Shown: positions 35,936-47,974, numbered from the stretch's first letter. The stretch is 64,000 nucleotides of DNA from Buddleja alternifolia (GCA_019426215.1 CM033405.1:5743001-5807000); one strand, 5' to 3'. Translations and numbers: made by a program. The notes: generated from the letters alone by a model not told the origin.

Positions 35936-36091
35936 ATTGATTTTGATCGAATACATCAATACTTTCTAAATTAAAGAAAAGTGAGAAAATGTTGGTATAT
36001 AAAATTTTCTTTCATTATTTAAAAACTTATGGAGAGCAATATAATTGGATCATTCCTTATATCAAATATATTAAATACTAACAAGAAAACC

Positions 36092-36794
36092 TACTAATAA
36101 GTGACTTTTTTTTTTAATGACGAGGGAAACCAGCAGCCGCTATCCTTTGGGTGCGCATTGGGTAAACCTCACTCCTGTGTAATAGTCTGCAAACCACACA
36201 AGAGAGATAAGTCAACCTAGGTTGCCCATAGCTGACAGACTCATAACAGAGGAGGCCAATAGACATTCCCTCAAGGTTGAATCGAATCCGTGCCCTAAGG
36301 CACAAGGCTCAGCTGCCTGACCAACTCCACTGGGGGTTCACTACAAAAAAATGAAACATTGATGACAAAATGTCAAAGTGACAATACCAAAATTGTCACT
36401 AATTATAAATCTTTAGTGACAAGAACTTTTGTTTTGTTACTAAAATAAGTTTTACATGTTTAATAGTGACAAGATTTGTATAGAAATTGTCACTTTTGAT
36501 AATTAGTGACAAGAAAATTGTTGTCACTATTGACAATTAGTGACACACCTTGTATGACAATTTAATGACAACAATTATAATTGTCACTCTATTTATGTTG
36601 TCATTCTACATGTGTCGCTAATTGTCAATAGTGATAACTTTTTTAAAAAATATCATTAAAAATTCTTATTACGACAAAAGAAAAATTTTTGTCACTCATT
36701 ATATATATGTAGTGACAATTTGAACATTGTCACTTCAAATTTTATCACAAATATTATTTTTTGTTGTAGTAATTGCCCCTTACTAATAAGTGAC
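36092..36794 (-). mobile_element. Au-like SINE (minus) interrupted near its 5' end by a MITE, 14-bp TSD
   Basis: On the minus strand the SINE has a tRNA-like head (GGAGTTGGTCAGGCAGCTGA with the A-box region, then a B box in GGATTCGATTC), a body with TTGTGTGGTTTGCAGACTAT and GGATAGCGGCTGCTGGTTTC, and a poly-A tail (poly-T at 36106-36115). TACTAATAAGTGAC occurs at 36092-36105 and 36781-36794. It encloses both the SINE and a MITE at 36339-36771, so the MITE landed in the SINE's first bases after the SINE had inserted. Confidence 0.8.
36339..36771. mobile_element. CACTA-type MITE of the GTGACAA family
   Basis: It starts CACTACAAAAAAATGAAACA and, reversed, ends TACTACAACAAAAAATA, with many subterminal TAGTGACAA/TTGTCACTA motifs in both orientations. 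It lies inside the SINE at 36092-36794. The three-base duplication expected for CACTA elements is imperfect (GTT, ATT). Confidence 0.65.
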
Positions 36795-36839
36795 TAACGC
36801 CTACACATATGGGACTTGAAATGTGACCAGTTTCACCAT

Positions 36840-38540
36840 CAGAGTTTTATCAACAGAAAGGAGAGAACCTGGAGATACAAAGTAAAAAGGATGCTCATAC
36901 TTTATACGAGTTAATAAGAAATAAGTAAAAAGGATGCTCATACTTCATACGAGTAAATAAGAAATAAACTTCCCTTCTTGTTATATACTTGAATATTGTT
37001 TGGCTTTATTAGGAAAAACCCAATTGTCTATATAGTCTTTTCCGCACTACTCAAAACCATTAAGTGCAGGCGGTGCCAAGATATTAGAGGTCTTGTGTTC
37101 TATTTTTACCTATTGTGTTTTACTTCGACCTATGTGTGGATCTTTCTCTATTTTTATAATAGTTGTTAGCTGATTGTAATAGTGAGTTAATTAACAGAAA
37201 TTTCCACTTTCCATCTTGATTTGAACCATCCAAAGAAATATATATATATATATATATAGGGATAATTACACTGGGCACCCTTGAGGTATTGATAAATTAA
37301 AAAAAATATCCCCTAGTTCAATAAATTACGTCTAACATCTATTCCGTTTATTCCGTCTAACATTGAGAGCACCATCCGTTAGGGTTTTAGTACGGCGCCG
37401 TTACATTTTTCGGTGAACTTCCAAAAATGCCCCTAGACTTGGAAACCCAATTTTTCTAGGACAATTATACCCTTTTGGTGTTATTTGTAATGTTTTGTAA
37501 AAGTATAAGTGTTATATGTAATGTTGTGTATGTAAAATATACAAATAATTATTTGTAATTAAAAATTATTTTTAACAAAATAAAAAATAATATAAATTAT
37601 TTTATTTTTAATTAAATTAATATATAATATTTTAATTAAATTAATATATAATAGTTTATATAATTTAAAAAATTTAAATTTTAAATTAATTTATGAAATT
37701 TACAAATAAATTTAAAAATTGTATTTTATTAATTTCTAGAATAAATTACTTATTAATATATTATTTTATAAATTAAATGAAAAAGAAAAGGAAACGACAA
37801 TAATGTGAACATATTTTCCTATTCTTTGTTAAGAACAAAATCACATATAGTACGCTGTAATATAATTGATGACGGAATTCATATATTTTCAACCACACAT
37901 GCATGTCGGAAAGAAAATTAATCAAACTGAAAATCAATCTTGTTCTGAGTGCACGTTATACAATATACATGCCCGTCTCATGTTAACATCATAAACTTTT
38001 TCTTTGTTACCATCATTTGATCGTATGACTATGAATTATAGTACGTACGTATATGGAACAATATTGTATTGCTAATTATCTTACATTTAACTTTCTTTTT
38101 TGGTAAGTATCTTACGCTGAGAGTGAGGCGTCGAAGTATCTTATCACTGAACTAAATGTATACATAATTGATGCAGAATAATTACTGAACAAAAGAAAAT
38201 CCAAAGAAATTCAACTGGATCTTTTTTTTTTTTTTTTGAAAAAGAAATTCAAAAGGATCTTTTTTGTTTTTTGAGAAGAAATTTAAAAGGATCTAGAAAC
38301 TATGAAACTAGCTATGAGAACTGAACTCAACATTAGATAATTACGAAGTCAACTAATATATACACACACACACGTAATATGTAACAAAAACACACACACA
38401 CACACACATATATATGTATGTAATTTATATATTTATATGTTTCCAAATAAGTGTCCTAGCAAAAATATAACTCACTAACAAGAAACTAAAATCAACTGAA
38501 ATAGAAAAAACCTAATCAACATATAATAAAACAAATTTTT
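36840..38540. other. AT-rich spacer with short duplications
   Basis: A 46-bp unit (AAAAGGATGCTCATACTT to AATAAGAAATAA) is tandemly duplicated near 36885-36970. A MITE-like left end (GATAATTACACTGGGCACCC, 37261) has no partner in the window. CA/TA microsatellites lie at 38363-38412. No gene was seen. Confidence 0.45.
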
Positions 38541-39062
38541 GGGTAAAATACTTGCCCCTGAACTATAGCCCTCGTAACAAATACCCCCCTAAAGTATTAA
38601 ACAATACACTTGCCCCCTCCTATATTATATAATTGTCTTAAATACTCTTAACCATTAGTATTCTTCATATATGTTTTTCATTTCTCCATCATTTTCTCCT
38701 TTTTCATAAATTCTTTAATTACATACACTAGTTAAAATTTAAACCGTATAATAATTGGCAAAAATTTTAGCACTAATGTTAAATTAATTTGGTGACAACG
38801 TATATTAACATTTGACAAAATTTCAATAATGCATTGTCATAAAATTAAATTATCCAAATAAATTTAATATCCTTTATGTATATCTTGACAACGGTGTATA
38901 TATGTATATATGCATTTTTATACCCTAATTCTGAATCGATATATTCCAAACACACCATATTCTGACAACATATATAAGTATTTTTAATACTCTAGTTTAC
39001 TACAATATATGTTTGAATTAATTCCAACATATATGGTACTAGATTAGGGTATTAAAATACAT

Positions 39063-40834
39063 ATATATGTTAGATAATATAAGAGAAAATAGCAGATACC
39101 CCCCAAACTATTAGGTGATGTGCACTTTGCCCCCTAAACTATTAAAATTAAAGTTGCAGTCAACACCTTAAACTATCATATATGTACACTTTGCCCCCTT
39201 GGTCAGCTTTGGACAGCACACAGGGGGCAAAGTGCTACAAATTGCATAGGTGAGGAGGCAAAGCGCACATCACCATATTTTTATATTTTTTTAAAATTTT
39301 AATAATTTTTTTATTTTTTAAATTTTTTATTTTTAATACTTTTTTTATTTTTTGTAATTTATTTTCATGTTTCCAGATTTTTGAATTGTCTTTTTTGTTT
39401 TTAGAAAATTATGAATATTTGAATTTATACTTCTTTTCATTGTTTCTTTTATTTATTTTCATGTTTTATTTTTATTTTTCTTATTTTCATACTTACAAAT
39501 TATTTATTTCAAACCTAGAAATAGTATTTCAAGAAAAATCCAAATAAATCTCAATATGCATGATTTAAATTGAACGATGAATGGGTAAAAAATTTCCCGA
39601 AGCTGACCGAGGGGGATTAAATTAATATTAAGGATATTTGAATTTAAAAAAAGAAAAGAAAATAGCAGATACCCCCCAACCTATGAGGTGATGTGCACTT
39701 TGCCCCCTCACCTATGCGGTTTGTAGCACTTTGCCCCCTGTGTGCTGCCCGAAGCTGACCGAGGGGCAAAGTGCACATATATGATAGTCTAGGGTGCTGA
39801 GTGCAACTTTTAATAGTTTGGGGGGGCAAAGCGCAGATCACCTCAAAGTTTTGGGGGGGGGGGGGTCTCTGCTATTTTCTCATAATATAATATCTTTCTA
39901 GTATTTGTGTTAATTTAGATTTCTTTATGTTTCCTTGTATTTATCTTTTTTCTTGTTTATAGTTAGAGTTTCTTGTTTACCAAGTACATGTATCTCTATA
40001 AATATGTTACTTAGTAATACAAGTTTTCCACGTGGTTTTCTCTAATCTAACATGGTATAGAACTTAAGGGTTTCTTTTCTCAACCCTCACGATCTCTCGC
40101 TTCCGCCAACCTCTACCATCGTCATCCCCATCTGGCTCCCTATATATAAATATTTTTTTTCTCTTTATGTTTTTCCTTCACTATGGTGAATCTTTTGTAA
40201 TTTAGTTTGGGTTTAGCAACCTATCTTTATCTTTTCCGTGTTTTAGCCGTCGCCATATCCTTTTGCCATTGCCGCCGCCTCCCCTTTTCTCCTTTTCACT
40301 TTTTTTTCCGTGTTTTAGTCGCCGCGCTTAGCCGTCGCCACCTTTAGTTTTGTTAGTTGTCGTCACTCACCCTTGGAAAACGAGGACTTGGAGCCGCCGC
40401 CTTTTTATTTATGCCGCCGTCTTCTCTCTTTGGCCGCCGGCTACCGCGCTTAGCCGCTGCCTTTAGTTTTGTTAGTTGCCGCAGCTCATCCTTAAAAAAT
40501 GAGAACTTGAAGTCGCCGCCACCGCCGCCGCTGCCTCTTAAGGCCGATGCCACCTTTTATTTTTGTTGCTGTCTTCTTCTCAAATTCTCTATGATCGAAT
40601 TTCTTTGGTCCAATATCAATGTTCAAGATTCTCACGTTTCGACTGTTGGGGAGTGTTAGATAATATAATATCTTTCTAGTATTTATGTTAATTTAGGTTT
40701 CTTTATATTTCCTCGTATTTATCTTTTTCTTGTTTATAGTTAGGGTTTCTTATTTATTAAGTACATGTATCTCTATAAATATGTTACTTTGTAATACAAG
40801 TTCCCTACGGGGTTTTCTTTAATCTAACAATATA
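39063..40834 (+). mobile_element. TRIM (miniature LTR retrotransposon), ATATA TSD
   Basis: The LTRs are about 177 bp (39068-39082 plus 39891-40052, split by an insertion) and 176 bp (40654-40829), each TGTTAGATAATATAA to TCTAATCTAACA. ATATA flanks at 39063-39067 and 40830-40834. After the 5' LTR is TGGTATAGAACTTA, a degenerate Met-tRNA primer site; before the 3' LTR is TTGGGGAG, a short polypurine tract. The 601-bp interior (40053-40653) encodes no gag or pol. It is rich in GCCGCC/GTCGCC triplets unlike the rest of the window, so it may be a captured host segment. Confidence 0.8.
39074..39890. mobile_element. Mutator-type MITE in the TRIM's 5' LTR, 9-bp TSD
   Basis: The element 39083-39881 starts GAGAAAATAGCAGATACCCC and ends with the reverse of GAGAAAATAGCAGAGACCCC. 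Direct repeats ATAATATAA at 39074-39082 and 39882-39890 are its 9-bp duplication. Inside, near 39200-39260 and 39655-39780, is a second inverted set (CTTTGCCCCCTGTGTGCTG, TGATGTGCACTTTGCCCC). This suggests that a relative inserted into it or that the ends were duplicated. Confidence 0.8.
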
Positions 40835-41958
40835 TTGTCCAAACACATATAAAAGATTTTAAAAATCATTTGGAATAATTGGCGATGCATTTGTTGATTC
40901 TGTCAAATATTAAGATAATATATATTATCATCAAATTAATTTAATTGTAGTATTAAATATACTTTTAATTATTAAGTACTAAATATTAATATTGATGTAG
41001 TGGATAAACTTAACTAAAGTGTGTACAAAAAAATTTTGAAAAAAAAAATGGTGGTGAAATGAAAAATTAAGAAGAAGAAGAATAACGGTTAAGGGTAATT
41101 AAGGTAATTCTATAATATAGAAGGGGACAAGTATAGTTTTTAACAGTTCAGGGTTATTTATTACGAGGGCTATAATTAGAGGGGTAAAGTGTATTTTGCC
41201 CTAAATTTTCTAAACCATAATATGATCATACGCCTTCTTGTTCCCCATCTATAGTGTTGCTACATGGCATCGGAGAACTTTGAGTCATCTATTTCACCTT
41301 GTTTGTTTTTACATTTTATTTCATATATAATCAATGCACCCTAGTTATATATGAAAACAAATATTTTTTTACACTTAATTAGAAAAATTTTAAAATTAGA
41401 TTATCAACAATACACTTTGATTTTTTATTTTTAAATCTTCCATTCTTGAGTCTTCAAGCTGCACACAAATATATATATATACACACGGCTGGTGATAATG
41501 CCAGAGCAATTCTCCTAGTGCCAGCAAAAGTGCTCTAATTAAAATATTTGCCCTTAATCTATGTTTGTCTTCTTCACATTCACCAGCACTCGCTCATATG
41601 CTGTCTTACGCTACCATCTCCTGTTTATGTCATCGTTTCGACCCATGAAGGCTTGGTAACAGGGTGAAAATAGAGTTTATACAATACAAACTTAATTAGC
41701 ACTCCAAATCCAACAGCTACTACTTCTCCAACAATTAAACTGTATTCTACCCAAGCGACCATTAGCACAAATCGCCTCTCGGAATATGGTTTGGAATATA
41801 AACTTATACCTATATGTTCCTTCGTTATATTTCCCTTCATTTGTTTTGCACAGATAAAGAAAAAGAAAAAGAAAAACTTCATTTCATACCACCAATTATT
41901 GTTTTGCCAATTTCTTGAGGAAAATCGCCCAACTTTGGGGAGGAGGACTAAAAAATTT

Positions 41959-42477
41959 TGACACTACAAACAAATTGATTTTTCCGATGTCAATAAGCCA
42001 TGGTGAAAAGTCTTTTTGCCATGGTGAAAATCAATTGTCCACGGCTTTGCCTCGGCTTCGGCAGTATATTTGCAAGCATGGCAAAAACATTGACCATGAC
42101 TATAAGTCATCGTCAATATTTTGTTTATTGCAAAGACCATGAGTTTTAGCCATTGTACCTAGGGCGACTTACCTCTATACGTGGTTTGCGGGCTATTGCG
42201 TATGGACAAGTTTGCTCTGCTGGGTAACCGGCAGAGATTTACCCTAGGACTTCCAAAAAAAAAAAAAAAAAAGTGCTAGATTATCATTTCTTCCACTACG
42301 ACTAGCTAGTTTGAGCTTAAAATAACTTACATTTTTCTTACCACATCTAACTTTAGTGTGGCTATTTGAAATATCTACCATGGTCAAATTAGCCATGAAT
42401 TTAGACTACTATAGACCACGACTTTAGGCCATGTCATATATTTTCATTGCCAATACTCAATTGTTTTTGTAGTGTGA
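41959..42477. mobile_element. CACTA-type MITE, TGA TSD
   Basis: The element 41962-42474 begins CACTACAAACAAATTGATTT and ends CAATTGTTTTTGTAGTG, with TGA on both sides (41959-41961, 42475-42477), the 3-bp duplication expected of CACTA. Subterminal CCATGG/GCCATGG-type inverted motifs are repeated. It contains a SINE tail at about 42150-42273. Confidence 0.8.
42150..42273 (+). mobile_element. 3' fragment of an Au-like SINE with poly-A
   Basis: GTGGTTTGCGGGCTATTGCG, then TGCTCTGCTGGGTAACCGGC, and a tail of about 18 A residues ending near 42273, match the 3' body of Au-type SINEs and the minus-strand SINE at 36092. The tRNA-like head is missing (5' truncated). Confidence 0.65.
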
Positions 42478-42745
42478 TTGAATACTTATTTATCTCTCAG
42501 TTGGGGTGAGGGTATTAATCCCGATTTCAATTTCCTTTCAGTATTTGGATGAATATTTATGCTATCAATTTCTTTTTTTGTGAAAATCTTTTAATTAGGT
42601 GAATTGGTGGAAGTTCTACTAAAACTGAAGAGTAGAAATTTGGGTTGGCTACTCTGTTATTCTACATTCAATAGAGAGGTAAATTTGACTATCTAAAAAT
42701 TTTGTTCTGGCATTAGGAATATTGCTCTGACTATATCATCAGCCT

Positions 42746-42777
<32 letters not shown>

Positions 42778-43065
42778 GACTTCAAATGCACGTTAGCTAA
42801 CTGTAGAGATGGAATTATAAAAGGTAATTTAGAGATGGGATTTGAAAGGGGGCGCAGCAAGTCTACGAACCAACCGGCAGCAACGTAACTGGGGGAGGGG
42901 TACGTGAAGTTTGTTACGTAATACATGTCTACGTACAAAACCCCCCAAAAAGACTTGAAGTGCTACAGACATGGAGTTGATAAAATGTCATTTTAGGGTT
43001 AGATGGGAGCATATATGGGTCCTATTTCACGGCTCCATTTGTCGGATCCCTTCTAATTCCCAACA

Positions 43066-43073
43066 TATATATA
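43066..43073 (+). promoter_or_regulatory. TATA box of the MYB gene
   Basis: TATATATA about 120 bp before the MYB start codon, in a promoter-like setting (ACATATATATACCCACA). Confidence 0.5.
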
Positions 43074-43190
43074 CCCACAACTGCTCTCAATTTTTAATTT
43101 CTTGTTTACCTGTTACTGATCATCACAGAAATTAAACACAGGTTAAATATAGATATAATTATATATTAATTTAATTAAAAATAAAATAAC

Positions 43191-46100
43191 ATGGGCCATC
43201 ATTCTTGCTGCAATCAGCAGAAGGTGAAGAGGGGTTTGTGGTCACCTGAGGAGGATGAAAAGCTCATCAGATATATCACCACTCATGGATATGGCTGCTG
43301 GAGTGAAGTCCCCGAGAAAGCAGGTTTCATCCAGTTATATATATAGCTGGCCAATTTTTATTAGTTTTGTCACATATGTTTCTGATACACGCGCGTCTTA
43401 TAATTTTAAATTTTGTATTATAGGGCTTCAGAGATGTGGGAAGAGTTGTCGTTTGAGATGGATAAATTACTTGAGACCTGATATCAGAAGAGGAAGGTTT
43501 ACACTTGAAGAGGAAAAGCTAATTATCAGCCTTCATGCTGCTGTAGGGAACAGGTTTTAGTCACTATATACCTTCTTCTGCATTCCCTAATCCCTATTCC
43601 CCACCTAAAAAATGAAGAATTAGAAAAATAAAAATTGAATTACTAATATTTGCATCTATTATTTGAAAAATTGTATTTTTCGTCCCATAATTTTATTCGT
43701 TTCATTTTTGGTCCCAATTTTTTACGGTTTCTCATATTTGGTCTCGTACTTTTCAAACTATCTTGTATTTAGTCTCAATCAAAGTTTTCATCCAAATTTG
43801 AAAAGTTCATGTCATGTGTTCCGTCAGTGGATGGCCTTGGGCTGTTTTTTTTTGGTAGAATTCATGCGTATGTGACACTCCTTGCATTCAATATCACGTG
43901 TCACCCACACATGAAATCTCCCCAAAAAATAAACAAGACCATTGACTATCTGAACACATGACGTTGGCTATTAAAATTTGGACGAAACATTTGATTGAGA
44001 CTAAATTGCGAGACATTTTGAAAGTTACACAGTGAATATGATACACCAGTAACAAACGGGACTAAAATTGAAACAGGGCTAACTTGTGGGCGGAAAGTGT
44101 GATTTGTCTTGTTCTATTGCACATAAATATTGTAATGTACAGAGAAAAACACCAAGCAAAAATATTTTCTCAGCTTTAAACAGTGTAAATCTTGTACTTT
44201 ACATTTTGGCCATTTTTTCCTTCAGATTTTCTCGTTTTAATGCTTAATCGAAGTATAAGATTAGGGGAGAAAATTTTATTTAGGGTCTCATAGGACTTCA
44301 CGCATTTCAATTTTAATCTTATTGTACTTAATTCAAGTTGCAACTTTAGTCCTAGGACTGAAAATGTGGAATTTGGGTGTCAGCAGTCTATGTTTCGACT
44401 GAAAAGTTCAAATGGGACCAAAAGTGCAACTTTTTTCCATGCATCCAATATCTTGCTCTAACGATGCGTGCGTCTCAATCGCTTTTTTTCATTAAAAAAA
44501 ATGGATGGCTCAGACCAAAAATATAACTTTTTCACTCTTATGGGACTAAAGTTGCAATTTGAAGACCAATAGGATTAAAATTAAAATGCATGAAATCCTA
44601 TAGGACCATAAATGAAATTTTACCCGATTAGGGTGCTATCCACCTAGTGACAAGAACTCATACATAGACCATACGATTATTTGGAAGAATCTTGAAGCAA
44701 GGGCTTAACTTTCTTTTGATTGTGATCAATGCATTTCTATATTAACATCCAAAGTATCAATACAAACATATTTTTTGTTTTATAGTTAAACTTCAATTAT
44801 GTACGTATTTCTGCATGTGTGTGTATTTCGTTATCAAATTACTATTAAATTACAGTAGATGTTACTGGCATTTTAGAAGTCGTTAAGAAGCCAATGTCAG
44901 AAGTTTGTTTAATAGATCATTTTCCATTGAAAAAACCAAGCCACTTATAGTCAAAGTATTAATTATTTTAGTACCTCTTTCAAGTCACTTGTTAGAGAAG
45001 ATCAACAAAAGAATGCTTCTTTTGTACATCTCTTAAACATTCTTCTCAACATTTAAGCTTGAAGTGTATTTGATAGATCATGAAAAGTAGTTTCATATAT
45101 AATTCACCGCCTCATGAACTAAATGTAAAAACGTATTCCCGTCACTACAACATATATTTTTGGAAGGAAACCAAGACATATATTACGGTCTCAAACTCGG
45201 GTCATAATGTCACGCCTGAGATAGAAAATTCCATATCTAGAATAAGAGATGAAAATATATAAGTCAAGTGTTTAATTTCAAACGATTTTTTACGAAAGTG
45301 CATGATAGGATTTGTCCTAACGAATGTTCCTTTCCGTCCGAATTCTCTATTTATTTAATTTCATATTTCATCTCATATTCCACATTACCACAAATAAAAT
45401 AAAAACAAACTAATTAACTAGTGTATTAAAAATTAAGTTATTGTTATACTAGGCATGATTGCATATACAAGTGGTATGCGCATGTGATAAAAGTTACTAG
45501 ATTAAACAACAATTTGCAACATATATGCATCCATGTATCTTAATTGTGTTCTTTTTAGTGTCATGGCTTTATTTAGTACATGTATATTCAACTTGCTCAT
45601 GAAACCCCAAATTTGCTCTTCCAATTGTAGATGGGCTCATATAGCCAGTCATTTGCCCGGGAGAACAGACAACGAGATAAAAAACTATTGGAATTCATGG
45701 ATCAAAAAGAAGATAAGAAAGCCCTCATTGCCAACTTCAACAAACACTACACTAAAGAATGATCAAACTTCCCTAATCACTAATTATACACAAAACCAGG
45801 GTTTCTTAAATCAAGATTTAACTACAAAGTCACAAGTCCAAGACACCTTATTTCCTCTACCAACTACCTCATTCATGTTCGACATCGGATCAACAATGGA
45901 AGGAACGAGCGCCAATAACAATGCTCGAATAGATCAGATCTTTCAAGAAAATTCAGGATTAGTAATGAACTCAGATACATGGCAAATCAACGAGCAAGCA
46001 GAAATGGTCCAGTTCACAAGCCCGATGAATTCGATCTGTCTAACACCGTTGATTGAGAATTTGGAGAACATCATGGTGCCTCTTGATCAAGTACAGACTT

Positions 46101-46309
46101 GTGGGATGAGTATAGGAGGGGGACACGTGTCAGCACTTGATTGCTTGCACAGGAATGAGATTAATGAATGGGTTGATCATACCCAACAATTCCCAGGATA
46201 TTTCTATTGGGAGCAAGCAGAAGGACAACTTGTTGGGGAAGAGATTAATAATATTTCAACTTCATCAAATATGGGAACTTTGCTGTCTTCTTTTCCTTCA
46301 TCTCTATAA
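43191..46309 (+). CDS. MYB26: R2R3-MYB transcription factor, MYB26-like
   Basis: Arabidopsis MYB26 drives secondary wall thickening in the anther endothecium, which is needed for anther opening; it acts in the nucleus. Exons 43191-43323, 43424-43553 and 45631-46309 join at standard sites (GCAG|GTTTCA, TTATAG|GG, ACAG|GTTTTA, TTGTAG|A) to give 313 residues. R2 (about 14-64) has Trp 17, 37 and 57. R3 (about 67-115) has Phe 70, Trp 89 and Trp 108. The first 120 residues ([20 protein letters not shown] start, [13 protein letters not shown] end) are nearly those of MYB26, and the C-terminus ends SSFPSSL like the SSFPSSF of that protein. Intron positions are the usual R2R3 ones. Intron 2 is unusually long (2077 bp) and holds two MITEs. 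The closest alternative is another MYB of the same small group (MYB67-like). Confidence 0.93.
43665..44110. mobile_element. Foldback MITE in MYB intron 2
   Basis: Left TTGTATTTTTCGTCCCATAA and right, reversed, CACACTTTCCGCCCACAA continue through TTTGGTCCC, TCTCATATTTGGTCTC and AGTCTCAATCAAA inverted pairs. It is the same family as 5042-5490. The duplication is not clear. Confidence 0.65.
44259..44633. mobile_element. Second MITE in MYB intron 2, 8-bp TSD
   Basis: The element 44267-44625 has inverted ends (GAGAAAATTTTATTTAGGGT and, reversed, GGGTAAAATTTCATTTATGG), then CATTTCAATTTTAATC on both arms. GATTAGGG flanks at 44259-44266 and 44626-44633. No coding content. Confidence 0.75.
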
Positions 46310-47630
46310 ATAACTGACAAAAAATATACATACATAACACTAAACATTATTACACATCAACCCTAAAATTAATTCTATCTTTCTTGCATTGGGAGTGTTT
46401 TTTTTTCTTTCTATTTATTATATGTTATGTTTTATTGATCTTGAATTTTTTGAGAGGATTTAACTTTTAAGTTTTATGTTTATGAGGTGGTGTGATATGA
46501 GAGGTATGCAACAGAAAAAAAATGTGAATGTTTGATTTCTTGAGTCATGTAAAGGAAACTTTGAACAAGAAATAAAGATTGTTGATGAATGCCCAACTTT
46601 TAATTTGCTATGCATTTGTATTCCAGGGTTGATAACATTACATTTGAGCTTAGATTGTAGCGAGAAAAATAGTAAATTCTTAATTGATATCGAGGATCCA
46701 AATATAGCATGATTCTAATTAGTTGTTGATAGTTGATTGTATATTGATTTTTCTTTAAAATGATGTCAACGCTTCCTCATAATAAAGAAAATAGAAAATG
46801 AGAAGCACGACGAGAAACTGTGTGAAATTACACTTTATAAAGTTTTACAAGATGTTGGGTACATTACATGTAGTTGCTTAATTATAGGTCCAGTTTGTTT
46901 TGATTTAATAATTTTGTAGATTTATTGTTAGTACTTTTTTATGGCTTAACGCATGGTTACATGATACATGCATGTAAAGAATATTTATTAATAACAATTT
47001 ACAAACTACCGGCTAGTCAACTACTAATCTCAATTAATAATTATCAACAAAGTAAAAAAAAAAAAAAAAACTCATGTGTTAGTAAAAGCTAACTAGGATC
47101 CGAGATTCTAATATCTTGGTCTTAGTTTCGTTAGTAGAGTTACGCCTTAGGAATGTTGGAAATCTATTCACTTTGAAAATCAATTAGGGTTGATGTTACA
47201 AAATTTGAATTTGTTTGTAATATAATTCAGGAAATATAATTGTATTGCTAAATCTGGAGAAGAAAGTGAAGGGAGAATAATATAAACACGCATAAAAAAT
47301 ATTCGGTCATTCGGCCTAAACCGGTGGAAGAGATAAATATGCTCAAGAGGTTGGAATCCCTACAATTTTTTATTAATTTTGAATTACGACTATTATTTTC
47401 ATATATAAGTGAAATAACATGTGATAAATGTGATGATATGAAAATTATCTCTATCAACTAAAAATAAATCAATGATTGTCCAATCCCATAGTTGATACAT
47501 ACGTCACACCAAGATCAATGTAATAGATTTCCTAATTCTTAGTTAGGTTTAATTTCCAAGGGTTTGCCAAGATAATCACTGTCAATCAAATAATTCAAAA
47601 ATAAAGAACACGAGCTAGTACATATATATA
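46310..47630. other. 3' flank of MYB and AT-rich spacer
   Basis: It contains the MYB 3'UTR (probably to about 46600). Beyond that no gene, RNA or element end was recognised. Confidence 0.5.
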
Positions 47631-47942
47631 TAGGGTATGGATCAAATACATCCCATTACATTAGGTAAGATATAAGACCCAATCTACACCATTGATACCA
47701 TTTGATCCCATGGTTTGGATTTAACCCATTTTTTAAATTATATAATTATTTTTAATGATGGTAGGGGCATTTTAGTCAACAAACGTAACAGCCTTCCTCT
47801 TCAAACCATCCCCACTACTCGCTCTCTCTCTCTCCTCTCTCCTCTCTCTCTCTATCTCTTCCCCATTATCGCACAACAATAGACGACTACTTGTAAAAAA
47901 TTTCCCAAAATATGCTATATATCCATGAGAAAAATACAGAAG

Positions 47943-47974
<32 letters not shown>

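Larger units (their letters stand above)
38541..41201. mobile_element. Long-TIR (Mutator-like) non-autonomous element carrying a TRIM
   Basis: The left end GGGTAAAATACTTGCCCCTG and the right end, reversed, GGGCAAAATACACTTTACCC start inverted repeats that can be followed for several hundred bases (ATAGCCCTCGTAA, ATATTATA, AATTAATTTG(G/A)TGA). AAATTTT flanks both sides (38534-38540 and 41203-41209). Without the TRIM insertion it would be about 0.9 kb and entirely foldback. No transposase. Confidence 0.65.
41487..42744. mobile_element. Long-TIR element holding a CACTA MITE
   Basis: The left end GGCTGGTGATAATGCCAGAG and the right end, reversed, GGCTGATGATATAGTCAGAG continue into matching GCAAT.TTCCTA.TGCCAG phrases. 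TACACAC flanks both sides but lies in CA repeats, so the exact duplication length is open. The segment 41625-41882 has an 85-codon minus-strand open frame with a hydrophobic stretch and no recognised similarity. It may be captured sequence or chance. Confidence 0.6.

Noticed and set aside
37261..37440. MITE-like left end with ATTACACTGGGCACCC
   Set aside because: No inverted partner end within the window; mentioned only in the spacer entry.
40353..40659. Overlapping open frames on both strands (66 and 100 codons)
   Set aside because: They arise from GCC-rich triplet sequence within the TRIM; no similarity recognised and no splice or promoter context.
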